DNA of 64,000 nucleotides from Lycocorax pyrrhopterus obiensis (lineage: Eukaryota; Chordata; Aves; Passeriformes; Paradisaeidae), in the NCBI GenBank assembly GCA_014706295.1, contig JACSVZ010000011.1:10323663-10387662 (forward strand), read 5' to 3'. A model generated the notes under the pieces. That model did not search any database. It had not been told where the DNA came from and saw only the letters and a list, made by a program, of their open reading frames with translations. The position numbers were made by a program, and so were the translations under genes. Positions 52,158 through 61,128 of this stretch are shown one piece after another (position 1 is the stretch's first letter; each line of letters begins with the position of its first letter).

Positions 52158-52371
52158 AAAACAAACAACAACAACAAAAAAAGAAAAAAAAAGAAGGGGA
52201 AACACCTAATTCTCACTGGACTTCCGAAAAAACCTCACAGCTCAGCTAACCCAGGTGATAGTATAGAAGCGGGTATTTTTTTTCCTTTTGAGTTTTAATA
52301 TACGGACATGCTTACAAGTTGTAACTATACAGAGATTTTTTACAATCATTACAACAACAATAAAAAATTAA

Positions 52372-52426
52372 CTATGATGATGAGAGCGCCGATAGAACCA
52401 TAGCGGCGTCAAGTTGGTTCTGGGGC
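52372..52426 (-). CDS. IRX3: IRX3 coding exon 4 (55 nt coding) with stop
   Basis: The acceptor TTTTTTCCAG ends at 52427. The first base completes the split Arg codon, followed by [17 protein letters not shown] and a TAG stop at 52374-52372. This C-terminus is characteristic of IRX3. The exon continues as the 3'UTR. Confidence 0.95.
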
Positions 52427-55400
52427 CTGGAAAAAATGACACAGAAAAAAAAATATTTAATAGGATTTCTAGTGAGCTTGGGTTGGCACAATATTTGTAA
52501 CTGCAGGTAGCTCTGGTTTTGTTGTTGTTGTTATTATTTTAATAGATTTATAAATATAAAAAGCTGTCAGAGTGACTTATAGTAAATGTATTTAGCTACG
52601 AAAACACGGCGGGCCCGATCCCCGTGGTTTCAATCAATCAAAAGGGTAATTGGTTTCTCATTGAAATTGAGTGACTGCTATGCCAAATTCGGGGCGGAAA
52701 GGCTCAGCCTCTTCAGCTTTCATACTCTAGGTGGGTTTTTTTTGTTTCGCTTTTATTATTATTATTATTATTATTATTTTATTTTATTTCACTATTTTCT
52801 GCTGCCGCGGTGCCTCTTCCCCCGGCTAAGCGACAGCGGTGGGTGGTGATCCACGCTGCGGGGGCTCAGGGGTGCGCTCTCGGCCAGGGGCGACCCGCGC
52901 CCGGGCTCCGCAACCGTGCAGCCCCACCGCCCCCGAGCGCGGCTCGGCCTGCCCACGGGAATCGCTCCTGGGGGCCACAACGGAGAACAGCAGAGAAAAT
53001 ATATAATCAGAATAACCCACCACGCACGCAGAGGAAGAACAAGAAACCGCCCTGGAAAGGGAACCTAAAGAAGCGGAGAAAATAAGCTAACCATTTACAA
53101 CTGCCTCCATACATCCCGAGGAGACGGAGGGAGCCATCTCTTACCGCCTCTGCACTGGCTGGAAAGCTGTCTTTAGTAACTTTTTCTCTACTTCCAAGGC
53201 ACTAGATCGATCTAAAAAGAGAAGGGGAAAAAAAAAAAAAGCGTTCCTTTATAGCCCCCATTTTATTCCTCCCATCCCTGAATTAAGCCTCGAGATTTAA
53301 GCTCTTTTCTCAGCGAGTTGCAAATACGACACAACAACTGCTCTGCTGCAGAGGTGACCGTCAGAGAAAACACACTGACCCCGGAGCGAGCCTGACCTGG
53401 CGGCCGGGTCCTTCCCGCAAAAGCGACAACAACAGCAACAAAAATTATCTCCGTTGGAGGAAGGTAATTCTCGGGGACCGAGACTGCCCTGGCCAGGAGA
53501 CCCCCGCCACCGCCCCCAGGGTCCCCGCGGCTGCCCGCCCGCTGCCACCTGTGCCCCGACGGCTGCTCCGCGCTGAGCCGGACCGCACCGGGCCGGGGGC
53601 ACCGTCAGAACCGCGCGGGGCCGGCGCCCCCCGTCCGCGGCCCCACGCACACGGCCCCGCGGGGCCTGCCGCGCCGCTCCGCTCCGCACCGCACCACCGA
53701 GCCCCCCGCGGCGGCTGCCGGCCCGGCCCGTCCCCGCCGCGTCCCTCAGCGGTCACCTGCTCCGACGGGCTCTGCGCTCTGCGCCTGGTCCGCGGGCCGC
53801 GGGAAGGCGGCGGCGGGGGGAGCGGCGGAGGCGGCCCCCAGCCCCAGCAGGTGGGGAGTGTTCAGTAAGGCCAGCGGGTGCGGGGGGTGGTGGTGGTGGT
53901 GGGCCGAGAAGGCGCGGTTGGTCCAGTTGGGGAACTTGCCCAGGGGGCAGGAGGAGACGAGTCTGTGGGGCGGCGGGGTGGGCAGCGGCAGCGGCTGGGG
54001 GGCGGCCGCCGGCGGAGAGCCGCCGCCAGGAGACTTGCGGGGGTTGTCCGGGCTGGTGGCTGTCTCGGCCAGCGACCAGATCTTGGGTTTCGGCAAGGCG
54101 CCGGCCAAAGCGCCGTCCGTCGGGGAGGAGGCGGCGGAGGAAGAGGCAGAGGAGGGGGGAGAGAGGTGGGGCGGCGGCGGCGGCGGGAGCGGCGGTTTGA
54201 GGGGTTCCGGGCCGACGGGCGCGGCCGTGGCGGGCAGCTCGCACTTGTGGTGGTGGTGGTGATGGTGATGGTGGTGCAGGTGGTGGTGGCGGAGGTGGTG
54301 CGGCTCTCCCTCGGAGGCCTTGTCGTAGCGCTCCTCGGAGCCGGGCAGGTCCTCAAAGCCCTCGGATCCTTCCGAGTCCGTCTTGGAGTCAGAGTGCAGG
54401 AGGTCAGCATCCTGTAGATCGTCCTCGAGCTCGTCCTTGTTGCTTTCGATGTTCTCGGTGTCGATGTTCTCGAGGTCGATCTCCTCCTCGTCTTCCCTCT
54501 TGTCCTCTTCCCCCTCGTGGTCGCTCCCATAGGAGTTGCCCTCCTCGTCCGTCCTGCTGCGGGGGGCCCATGTCATTTTGTTCTCCTTCTTGAGCCGCCG
54601 CCGCGCGTTGGCGAACCAGGTGGAGACCTGGGTGAGGGTCATTTTGGTGATGATGGCAAGCATGATCTTCTCGCCCTTGGTGGGGTAGGGATTTTTCCGG
54701 TGCTCGTTGAGCCAGGCCTTGAGGGTGCTGGTGCTTTCCCGAGTGGCGTTCTTGGGCCGCGACGGGTCCCCGAACTGGTACTGCCCGTAGGGATAGAAGG
54801 CAGGATGGTGGGGGGGGAAGGCGGCGTGCTGCACCCCGGGGCTCTCCTTCAGCTCGTACTGGGCGCCCTGCAGCGAGAGGGAAGGGGCGGCCCGGCTGAG
54901 ATAGTGCGCCGGGCCCGGGTCCGATCCGTCCCGCCGCCGTTACCGGGAACGGAGCCCGTCAGCACAGGCTCGGCGCCGGGCCGCGCTGCCTCCCCCACCG
55001 CGGAGCGCCCCGGCGCCGATCCCGGGCGCGCTGCGGCCCCGGCAGCCCGGGCCCCGCCGGCGGCCACCCGGCCGAGGCGGCAGCCGGTGCCCGGGGGTGC
55101 CTCGGGCGCAGGACCGGCTCCCCAGTTGCGTGTGCGCGGCGGGGCCGGCGGCTGCTGGGGCCGGTCCCCGCGGCCGTCAAACCCCCGGGCGGAGCGGAGG
55201 GAAGCTGCGGGGCCCCCGTTCCAGCCCTGCCCCTCTCCGGCGGCTCTCCCGGGCAGGACAGCGATAGCGCCCGTCTCTCCCCTGACAGCCCTCCCGGCGT
55301 CTCCCCCGGCTCCCCCGGGCCGATCCCCAGCGCGAACCGAGCGCCCCGGGGACCGAGCGGCGAGCTCCAGGGGCCTCTTACCAGCTGGGGGAAGATGGGC

Positions 55401-55603
55401 AGCTCTGCAGCGTAGGGCAGGAAGGCTCCGTAGCCCTGGGCGGCGGCGGCGGCGGCGTAGGGCGCGCCGTACATGGAGGAGAGCACGTTGGAGAGGGTCC
55501 CGGACGGGGCCAGCTCGGCGCCGCCGCGGGAGCCGCCGCTCCCCGGGCGCTCCGCCGGGTAAAGCGGCCTGATGTACTGGTAGCCCAGCTGGGGGAAAGA
55601 CAT
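52372..55603 (-). CDS. IRX3: Iroquois homeobox protein 3 (IRX3), 4 coding exons
   Basis: Nuclear TALE-class homeodomain transcription factor; the family patterns neural tube, heart and limb and acts mainly as a DNA-binding repressor. Joining 55603-55382, 54867-53757, 53211-53145 and 52426-52372 gives 1455 nt, 484 residues plus TAG, close to the mammalian length of about 500. The N-terminus [16 protein letters not shown] is IRX3-type, unlike the MSYPQGYLY start of IRX2/IRX5. The TALE homeodomain spans about residues 108-171, with the three-residue loop extension and the recognition-helix WFANARRR at 158-165. An acidic Glu/Asp/Ser region follows (about 191-254), then a His-rich tract (264-281), a Pro-rich stretch (296-307), the family motif [17 protein letters not shown] (334-350), a second His run (397-401), and the C-terminal [17 protein letters not shown] and [16 protein letters not shown]. 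The start ATG has a strong CCACC context. All splice sites are GT/AG with matching phases. It is the only gene seen in the window; its usual neighbours are FTO and IRX5. Confidence 0.97.
52427..53144 (-). other. IRX3 intron 3
   Basis: 718 nt from GTAAGA to TTCCAG. It contains a (TTA)n microsatellite at 52753-52778, a small CpG-rich patch at 52800-52980, and an AT-rich block at 52605-52720 with ATCAATCAAAAGG (TCF/LEF- and homeodomain-like) and AATTGG motifs. Confidence 0.88.
52753..52778. repeat. (TTA)n microsatellite
   Basis: About eight and a half uninterrupted ATT/TTA units inside IRX3 intron 3, followed by TTTTA-type runs. Confidence 0.9.
53145..53211 (-). CDS. IRX3: IRX3 coding exon 3 (67 nt)
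   Basis: This exon is too short to show as an open frame. A T-rich acceptor (TCTTTTTAG, ending at 53212) precedes ATCGATCTAGTGCC. Joined to the G of exon 2 it reads [22 protein letters not shown], nearly identical to the mammalian IRX3 C-terminal segment. The donor is CG|GTAAGA at 53145/53144, so an Arg codon is split 2+1. Confidence 0.95.
53212..53756 (-). other. IRX3 intron 2
   Basis: 545 nt from GTGACC to TTTTTAG. It is GC-rich toward exon 2 (53.4-53.75 kb) and AT-rich with a 13-base A run (about 53228-53240) toward exon 3. No coding sequence is seen. Confidence 0.9.
53757..54867 (-). CDS. IRX3: IRX3 coding exon 2 (homeodomain exon)
   Basis: 1111 nt. The acceptor is CTGCAG ending at 54868; the exon opens with [14 protein letters not shown], continuing the FPQL of exon 1 as in mammalian IRX3. 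It encodes the homeodomain, acidic region, His-rich tract, Pro-rich region and IRX family motif. The donor is GCAG|GTGACC at 53757/53756, leaving one base (G) of a split Asp codon. Without splicing, the frame stops three codons later, which confirms that an intron is needed here. Confidence 0.95.
54868..55381 (-). other. IRX3 intron 1
   Basis: 514 nt, GT (GTAAGAG) to AG (CTGCAG), very GC-rich and CpG-rich. Open frames crossing it on both strands arise from the low stop-codon frequency of GC-rich DNA; none has a recognisable domain. Confidence 0.9.
55382..55603 (-). CDS. IRX3: IRX3 coding exon 1
   Basis: 222 nt, 74 codons, from the ATG at 55603-55601 to CAG CTG followed by the donor GTAAGAG at 55381-55375. 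It ends in phase 0. It encodes the IRX3-type N-terminus with a short poly-Ala run (residues 50-55) and the motif [14 protein letters not shown] at the exon end. Confidence 0.96.
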
Positions 55604-55880
55604 GGTGGGGGAGCGGGGTAGGGGAGGGGGGAGGAGGAAGAGGAGGGGGGGGAGACGAGAGGAAGAAGGGAGAGAAAGGGGAGAAAGTAACAGGGCCGGG
55701 AGCGGAGGAGGGAGCCGGGTCGCTCGCCCTCGCCGGCCGCCCGCACTTTCAGCGCCTCCCGCAAACTCCGGCAGACATGGGGGGGAGCCGGGGGTGCGCG
55801 GAGGCCGCGGGCTCCCTCCTGTCCTCGGCCGCCGCGGTAAACGATCCGATCGCTTCTTTCTTCTCTCACTTTTCCTATTG
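55604..55880 (-). other. IRX3 5'UTR (extent uncertain)
   Basis: GC-rich sequence directly upstream of the ATG. On the minus strand the last 80 nt before the start (55689-55607) are almost all pyrimidine. A short upstream ORF (ATG 55778, stop TGA 55751-55749, 9 codons) lies in it. The transcription start cannot be placed; the drop in GC near 55870 suggests it is close to there. Confidence 0.5.
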
Positions 55881-56200
55881 ATCTGAGTGGACCCAGGTCA
55901 GGTCCTAACAGATTGCCTGAGATTATTGGGACTCTGGGCTCTGATTGACATTTCTAGTCTCTCACAAGCCCCTCCTATTTCTTTTAAGTCTCTCTCTCTC
56001 CCTCTGCCTCCCTCTCTCTCTCATGCCCAGAGCTCGCTCTCGCCGGGTTTGTCACTAGCTGCTTTCCCCCCCCCCCCCTTTTTTTTTTTCTAAATCTGTT
56101 TACTGACGTCGCGATCTTTTATTTGAGTTGCTTTCAAATCTCGTTTTAGCGATCGCCAATCAGTTGTGTGTTTTACAAAGGTTTAACCCTGCCTCGTGGT
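55870..56200 (-). promoter_or_regulatory. Putative IRX3 core/proximal promoter region
   Basis: Immediately upstream of the CpG-island edge. It holds a minus-strand CCAAT (55929-55925), a CT-rich block (55988-56022), an adjoining C13/T11 tract (56066-56089), a CRE-like TGACGTCG (56104-56111) and a plus-strand CCAAT (56155-56159). No clear TATA box is positioned for a start at about 55870. Position inferred from the gene start and base composition. Confidence 0.4.
56066..56089. repeat. C13-T11 tract upstream of IRX3
   Basis: Thirteen C followed directly by eleven T on the plus strand (A11-G13 when read with IRX3), about 460 bp 5' of the start codon. Confidence 0.9.
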
Positions 56201-57889
56201 ATTCTAATTATATAGAGATAGATTTAGATATAATTTCTTTCTTAGCCCCCTCTCACCCAGAGCATAGGAAGCCGGGGTGTCATTTGTGAGCAGTACACGA
56301 GAGGGACAGGGAAAAGTTGTGACATTTAAAAATAAAGGCTCACACCAACACCATCCCCCAGTTCCCCTTTTCAGGTTTTTAGATTTACAACCTTTCCTTG
56401 CCCAGATTAATTTTGTTTTCTCTATTAAGATATTCCCTCCTTCCCTTCCCCCTCTCCGGCCCTTGTGAGGGTTACATCTCCTAATATAGATTTAAAAGTC
56501 TATTGCATTTTTTTTAAATTTGCTTTTCCAGAACTACCTTGAAAAATTTCCTAATGTACTGGATCTTTAAGGAGTTCTCTACATTTTGTCTGGGCTAACA
56601 GTGCACAGATACAGTGGAAAAGCTAAGTTAATTTTCCTCCTAATAAGGGACTTCAAAGAGTTGTAGGTCACAATTTTACATCAAAGGCAGAAAAGAAGGC
56701 AAATTAAAATCTTAACAAAGGAGAGACGGGAGCAGCCCTCTGGGCCATTAGTAAATAAGTGGTGTGAAAAAAGGGACAATGACAGGCACTGGAATTAAAC
56801 TCATTAACACCTTTTTGTCTTGGTGCGAAATCTCTAATTAGGAAATTTATGATCATTTTGCTTATTCCCTCTGTTCTGAATCACTACAAGGCTAAGAAGG
56901 AAGTACCTGGTACGTGCAACATTTGCAAGGAGAGCAGTGGCACGGGTTTGTAAGGAACTGTTGGGAAGAAGTCAAGATACGGTTTAATTACAGAATAGGG
57001 TTTGGGTTTTTTTATGATCCACACATTTTAAATTACGGTTTGTATTTTGTTATTGATGTTGTTGTTGTTGCGCCCCCCCTACCCCCCCGCACCCCCCCGG
57101 CTTTTCCTTCTCTGAAACCAGCGTGAGTTGCAATTTAGCCTTTTAAGAGTAGTTAAAATACAGTTCAATCACGGCGCGTCTTTGGCAAGCGCCGGTGTGC
57201 CCTGCTCCGCTGCTGTGGGCAGAGGAACAGTCTGGGCTGGAACCTAAAAAGTTCACATAACATGTGGGGAGAGGAGACCTGAACCTGCCACCGTTATCTG
57301 CTTTTTAATATACTCGGTGTTTAAATAAAACAAAAAGTTTGAAAGGTCTTTTGAGGAGTTGCGGCTGAAGGAGAGACGTTTAATTGTATTTCCCTCTCTT
57401 CCTAAATACTCTCTGGATTTATTGCCTTTAAAATATGATTTAGGTACAATATAACCACTGTGCCCACAGTATGGATTTTTATAACTACATTTCTTTAAAA
57501 ATGAAATTCATGTCAGATTATGCAGTTAAAGGAATCGACCTTGATAGCTTGCTATAATAAAACTGTATCAGCTCGTAATAAATGCGGATTATAGCAAAGC
57601 AAGCTCCAGAATTAAAATTCCCTGAATCAATATATGAAAATCTGTAGGAAACATCTCTAATCGTATTAAGTTCATCTTTATAGCATTTCCTATCTGCTAA
57701 TCTAGTGCAAAAACAACTCTGGGTTGGAGGAATTTATTTTCTTCTATTCAACGTTGGTGCTTTTGATAGTGCAATGCAAGGGAGATAACAATATTAAATT
57801 CAGTTATAAGTTTATTTCTTTTTTACTGGAAAGGAAAACAGGCAGCGAAAGCCACGTCCTGATGTGCTTTAAACTTTTCTGGCGAGGCA
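56201..57889. other. AT-rich spacer upstream of IRX3
   Basis: Non-coding sequence between the IRX3 promoter island and the upstream CpG-rich region. Holds the G7-tract cluster at 57073-57098; otherwise short frames without domains. Confidence 0.55.
57073..57098 (-). other. Potential G-quadruplex, three G7 tracts
   Basis: On the minus strand three runs of seven G (57098-57092, 57088-57082, 57079-57073) are separated by 3- and 2-nt loops. Seven-base tracts can supply the fourth strand. About 1.5 kb upstream of the IRX3 start. Confidence 0.5.
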
Positions 57890-59460
57890 GCGCTTGCTGG
57901 GGCGACGCGCTGTCAAGGGGGTCGGCGGAGAGTTTGGGTGCAGACCATAACTTTTAAAAATATCTGCTTCGGAGAGAAAAGGGGCGGATATGACAATTGG
58001 GATAAATCCGTTGCCGTCTGATGCGGTCGTGCTCGCCACTTCGGTGTTACAGTCAGGCTGTGCCCCCCACGCGCGGGCACGGGAGTACACGCGTGTCCCA
58101 CAAAACTGGACCCGTCTTTTTGTGGCTGCACGTCTGGTGCGGACTGTCAAAAATGGCGGGATTATTTTCTGATTTTTAATCAACAGCACAATCAATATGA
58201 GCTGGTCCCCGTGGGAGCCGCCGGCAGTGGCGGGCGGTGCTGGGATGGGGACGGCCGGGGGGTCCCCGGAGCCGGGGGGGGCTACCGCGGGTAAGTGGCG
58301 GTGGACAGCCGAGAGGGGGACACGGGAGGAGAGAAATTTATGGGTGCAAATGGATCCAGGTCAGGGTGAAGGTGAGAGATGGTTTATTAACGGGAAAGAA
58401 AGGGAGAGGAAGCACAGCCGTACCGAGTGGACGGGAGGAGAAATCTGTAGGGTTGTTCTTGGCTGAGAGGGAGGGAAAAGAAAGCGGAGAAGAGAGCAAA
58501 CAGTGGGGAAGAGCGGGAGGAAAGGAGACGTCTTCCCAGGGTGCGGGAGCGATGCCCACGGCGAGAAGCGCCGCACGCCTCTGGCAGCGGGAGGGCCGCT
58601 GCGGGGTGGGACGAGCGCGGCACTGGGGCCGGCTGGTGCCGGGCGAGGAGAGGAGCTTTGCAGGGCAAGGCGAGCGGGAAGCGGCGATGGGAGCCGAGCA
58701 GAAAACGGAGAGAAGCCCGTTCCCCACGGATGAGGAAACAGCAGGGGAAGAGCGAAGCCGAGTGGGAGTCGCTTTGCCTGGCTGAAGCCGAAGGGAGATG
58801 AGAAGGAGAGGCTGGAGCCGGCCCGTCCTGCAGCGCGACGAGGGGAGCGGCGGCGCGGGGCCCGACGGCCGCCGCCCCCGGGGAGCTGTGGCGGCGGAGC
58901 CCTCTTCGGCCGGCCAGACACGTGTCTCCTGGCCGGGACCTGTCAGAGCAGGGAGAGCGGGTCCTGATTTATCACCCGAAACACACACACACACACACCC
59001 CCGCCCGCCCTCCCCCCGGCCTCGCCTCCCGCCTCTCCCGGCGGCTCACAGCGTCGCCGAGCTAAAATCGAACCTCCCTCCCGCGGCCGCGGGGCGTCCC
59101 CGATCCCGCAGCCGGCTCTGGGCTGAGGAACCGGGCACCCTCCGTGGGCAGCATCGCGCCCGCCCCGATGCCCCCGGGACCCTCCTCTCCGTTCTTGTCG
59201 CTCAAGCCCCGCCGCGCCCCTCTCCGCCAGATCACGGGGGACCGCGGGGACGGAGGTGACCCTGGCCCCGGGGTGTGTCTCTGCCGCAGTGCCCGTCTGA
59301 GGAGCCGAAGGCTGCGTGCTGGAAGTTGCGGGAGAGCTGAAGGCAGGGTTGAGGGTTCAGGCTGACTCCCGTGGGGTACCGGGGTGCGTGCAGGGTGGGA
59401 GCTGCGCCGTGCCACAGCACACGAGGCACCGGGGGCAGCCACCGGGGGAAGGAGGGTAAA
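57890..59460. promoter_or_regulatory. Upstream CpG-rich region, 2.3-3.9 kb 5' of the IRX3 start
   Basis: A second G+C- and CpG-rich stretch, densest at 58540-59340. It is separated from the IRX3 island by about 2 kb of AT-rich DNA. A YY1-type AAATGGCGG occurs at 58151-58159, and an (AC)9 run at 58981-58998. Open frames here (up to 218 codons) are low-complexity products of GC-rich DNA and show no domain. May be an alternative or antisense promoter. Confidence 0.65.
58981..58998. repeat. (AC)9 microsatellite
   Basis: Nine perfect AC units followed by a C-rich stretch. Confidence 0.9.
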
Positions 59461-59519
59461 CAAACAAGTAGGATTAGGAGAAGGTCCGCAGTAAAACAAG
59501 AGTTAAAAAATAGAGAGAA

Positions 59520-59830
59520 AGATCAAAGCGCTGGGTAAAAGACTCTTCAAATTACACGTTTGAAGCTTTTCCATAATTCCAAGGCGACAGATAGATAACA
59601 AGCTGCACATTCCTTATCACATATGGAATCAATCTGAAAGGAGTCTCTTGATCAGAATCTGTTAATTGCAGTGACATATGATTTGGAAAGAAAACACAAT
59701 TAATGACCCTTCATGTTAAGACTTTGGGACGAGGCCACTGACAATCCTCACTCTGCAGCCAATGTCAACTCAACTATTATTGGTAGTAGTAGTAGTACTA
59801 CTACTAGTAAACTATTAAATAGAGACATTC
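59520..59830. promoter_or_regulatory. Candidate upstream regulatory element with 20-bp palindrome
   Basis: AT-rich non-repetitive sequence just past the upstream CpG region. It contains homeodomain-like CACAATTAATGACC (59695-59708), CCAAT at 59759-59763 and a perfect palindrome TAGTAGTAGTACTACTACTA at 59787-59806. Confidence 0.3.
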
Positions 59831-60145
59831 TTCGAGCTTCGGCGACTGTCTCTGTTCTCGCTGCACGTTTCTTCAGAAGGGGGAGGAGAAGAGAAAGGGA
59901 CAGGAGTGCGTGCGCGCCTTTCCTTCAAGGTTTGGGGAGCTAAAATGATTTAGTACCTTGTCTGTAAATCTAATGACCTAAGGTGAGAAAAAATACTTCA
60001 TCTTTTATTATTACCATTTGTGGTGAGCGTTACCAGGAAACAGCAGAACCCTTTTGAAATGGTAAATATATGTATCCATTTAAAATCCATTATTGCTGAG
60101 ATTTTCCCATAGAGAAATAAGGCAAATCTGCCCAATCTCATTTTC

Positions 60146-60161
60146 TAGCGCCCTCTGTCCA
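60146..60161 (-). promoter_or_regulatory. CTCF-like core (reverse orientation), weaker
   Basis: TAGCGCCCTCTG matches the first 12 positions of the reverse-complement CTCF consensus (YASYGCCMYCTRSTGG); the last four positions do not match. Orientation is opposite to the site at 51830. Confidence 0.4.
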
Positions 60162-61082
60162 CAGCTGCCCTTAGCTCGGCCGGCCCTTCCAGGGCGCTGG
60201 GACCGTCGAGCCTCGGCGGAACCTCCCTGGGTGCTCTGGGTCCTGTGGCTGCGGGGAGGGCCCGCAGCTAGAGTGGGTGCTCCGAGGCTGTTAATGCACC
60301 ACGCGTTCTGTAATGTTAGGAGAGGAGGTAGCAACATTTTCAAAAGCTTTACTCTGTCATTAAAAGGTATTGGCTTTGTTTTAGAAGGGGGAGGGAGAGG
60401 TTCATTTGAAGGTTAGAAAGCATACACTTTAATAGGATCGAAGTGAAATTAGTTAATAAGAAAATGCTGGCCAGAAGCTCTCCGGGCTTTTAAGTGCTCT
60501 CCAGGCCATTTAGGGAAATTGAATAAGAACAGACTCCGTTACCTGCAGCCCCAACTATTATCTCCAGTTCTGCACAGAGGCGAGAAGGGAAAAATAGTGC
60601 CTGAGAGACCTGAAGTCCAGTACACCTCCTGCCAACCTATTTCCTCGAGAAATAATGCCCCCTTTCTGCTCGCAGGCGTGTTCTCCTCCTGCTTCTTCCG
60701 CTTTTAAGCAGCTCAGGCTACAGTGTGTACCACAAGGGGGTAAGCAAAGGTAAGGGGCTATCAGCAGATGCCGAAGACTGCGGGGGCAGCTCTGAGCACA
60801 GCCTGGTTACCGCCGGGGCAAAGCTGGCCCTCTTGGGTTTTTTTTCCCCTTCCATTTCTCTGACTTCCCCCCCCCGCCCCGCCTCGCCCCGCCACTGTTG
60901 TGGTGCTTTGTTGATTTGCGTTCGGACCGTTGCCAGTAGGTCAGTATTTTGTGTTACCCAACTTCCGATCCACTCCCTTTCTCCCTGCCTTTAAACTTTA
61001 TAGTTTCTAGAGGTGTTAATAAAACCTTTCCTTTGGTAAATCGTTCATTAGAAATCCCACCGAAACCTGGAAAGACTTCAGG

Positions 61083-61126
<44 letters not shown>
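61083..61126 (+). repeat. Homopolymer A(44)
   Basis: 44 uninterrupted A residues. An AATAAA lies about 60 bp upstream (61018-61023), but no target-site duplication or retrocopied gene is visible in the flanks. Confidence 0.9.

Positions 61127-61128
<2 letters not shown>

Larger units (their letters stand above)
52066..52371 (-). other. IRX3: IRX3 3'UTR
   Basis: About 300 nt lie between the TAG stop and the expected cleavage site. Read on the minus strand it is U-rich, with UUGUUGUUGUU-type runs (opposite 52158-52196). It has two UGUACAUA Pumilio-type elements (52140-52133 and 52157-52150) and a weaker ATTAAA hexamer at 52299-52294. The 3' end is placed 10-25 nt past the AATAAA and is approximate. 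Confidence 0.75.
53350..55870. promoter_or_regulatory. CpG island covering IRX3 promoter, exon 1, intron 1 and exon 2
   Basis: Very high G+C with dense CpG over about 2.5 kb, falling abruptly to AT-rich DNA beyond about 55870 and below about 53350. Developmental homeobox genes typically have such broad islands, often Polycomb targets. Boundaries are by eye. Confidence 0.85.

Noticed and set aside
50954..52298. Several 90-200-codon frames in the 3' CpG island
   Set aside because: Overlapping on both strands with Arg/Pro/Gly/Ala bias and no homology that I recognise.
53862..54530. 222-codon minus frame and 179-codon plus frame over exon 2
   Set aside because: Other-frame readings of the IRX3 homeodomain exon; Arg/Thr or Gly/Val runs come from the His and Pro codon repeats.
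54517..55572. 351-codon plus-strand frame antisense to IRX3
   Set aside because: Open only because antisense GC-rich codons lack stops; no domain, and it spans the IRX3 intron and exons.
55378..55869. 163-codon minus-strand frame overlapping the IRX3 start
   Set aside because: It opens with GTG, not ATG, is in a different frame from IRX3 and is composed of low-complexity Arg/Pro/Ser. A GC-rich shadow.
58237..59259. Frames of 150-218 codons in the upstream CpG-rich region
   Set aside because: Same GC-composition effect, with no domain or splice signals.
61018..61126. Processed pseudogene ending in A44
   Set aside because: AATAAA plus an A run fit a retrocopy, but no upstream coding similarity and no target-site duplication were visible.
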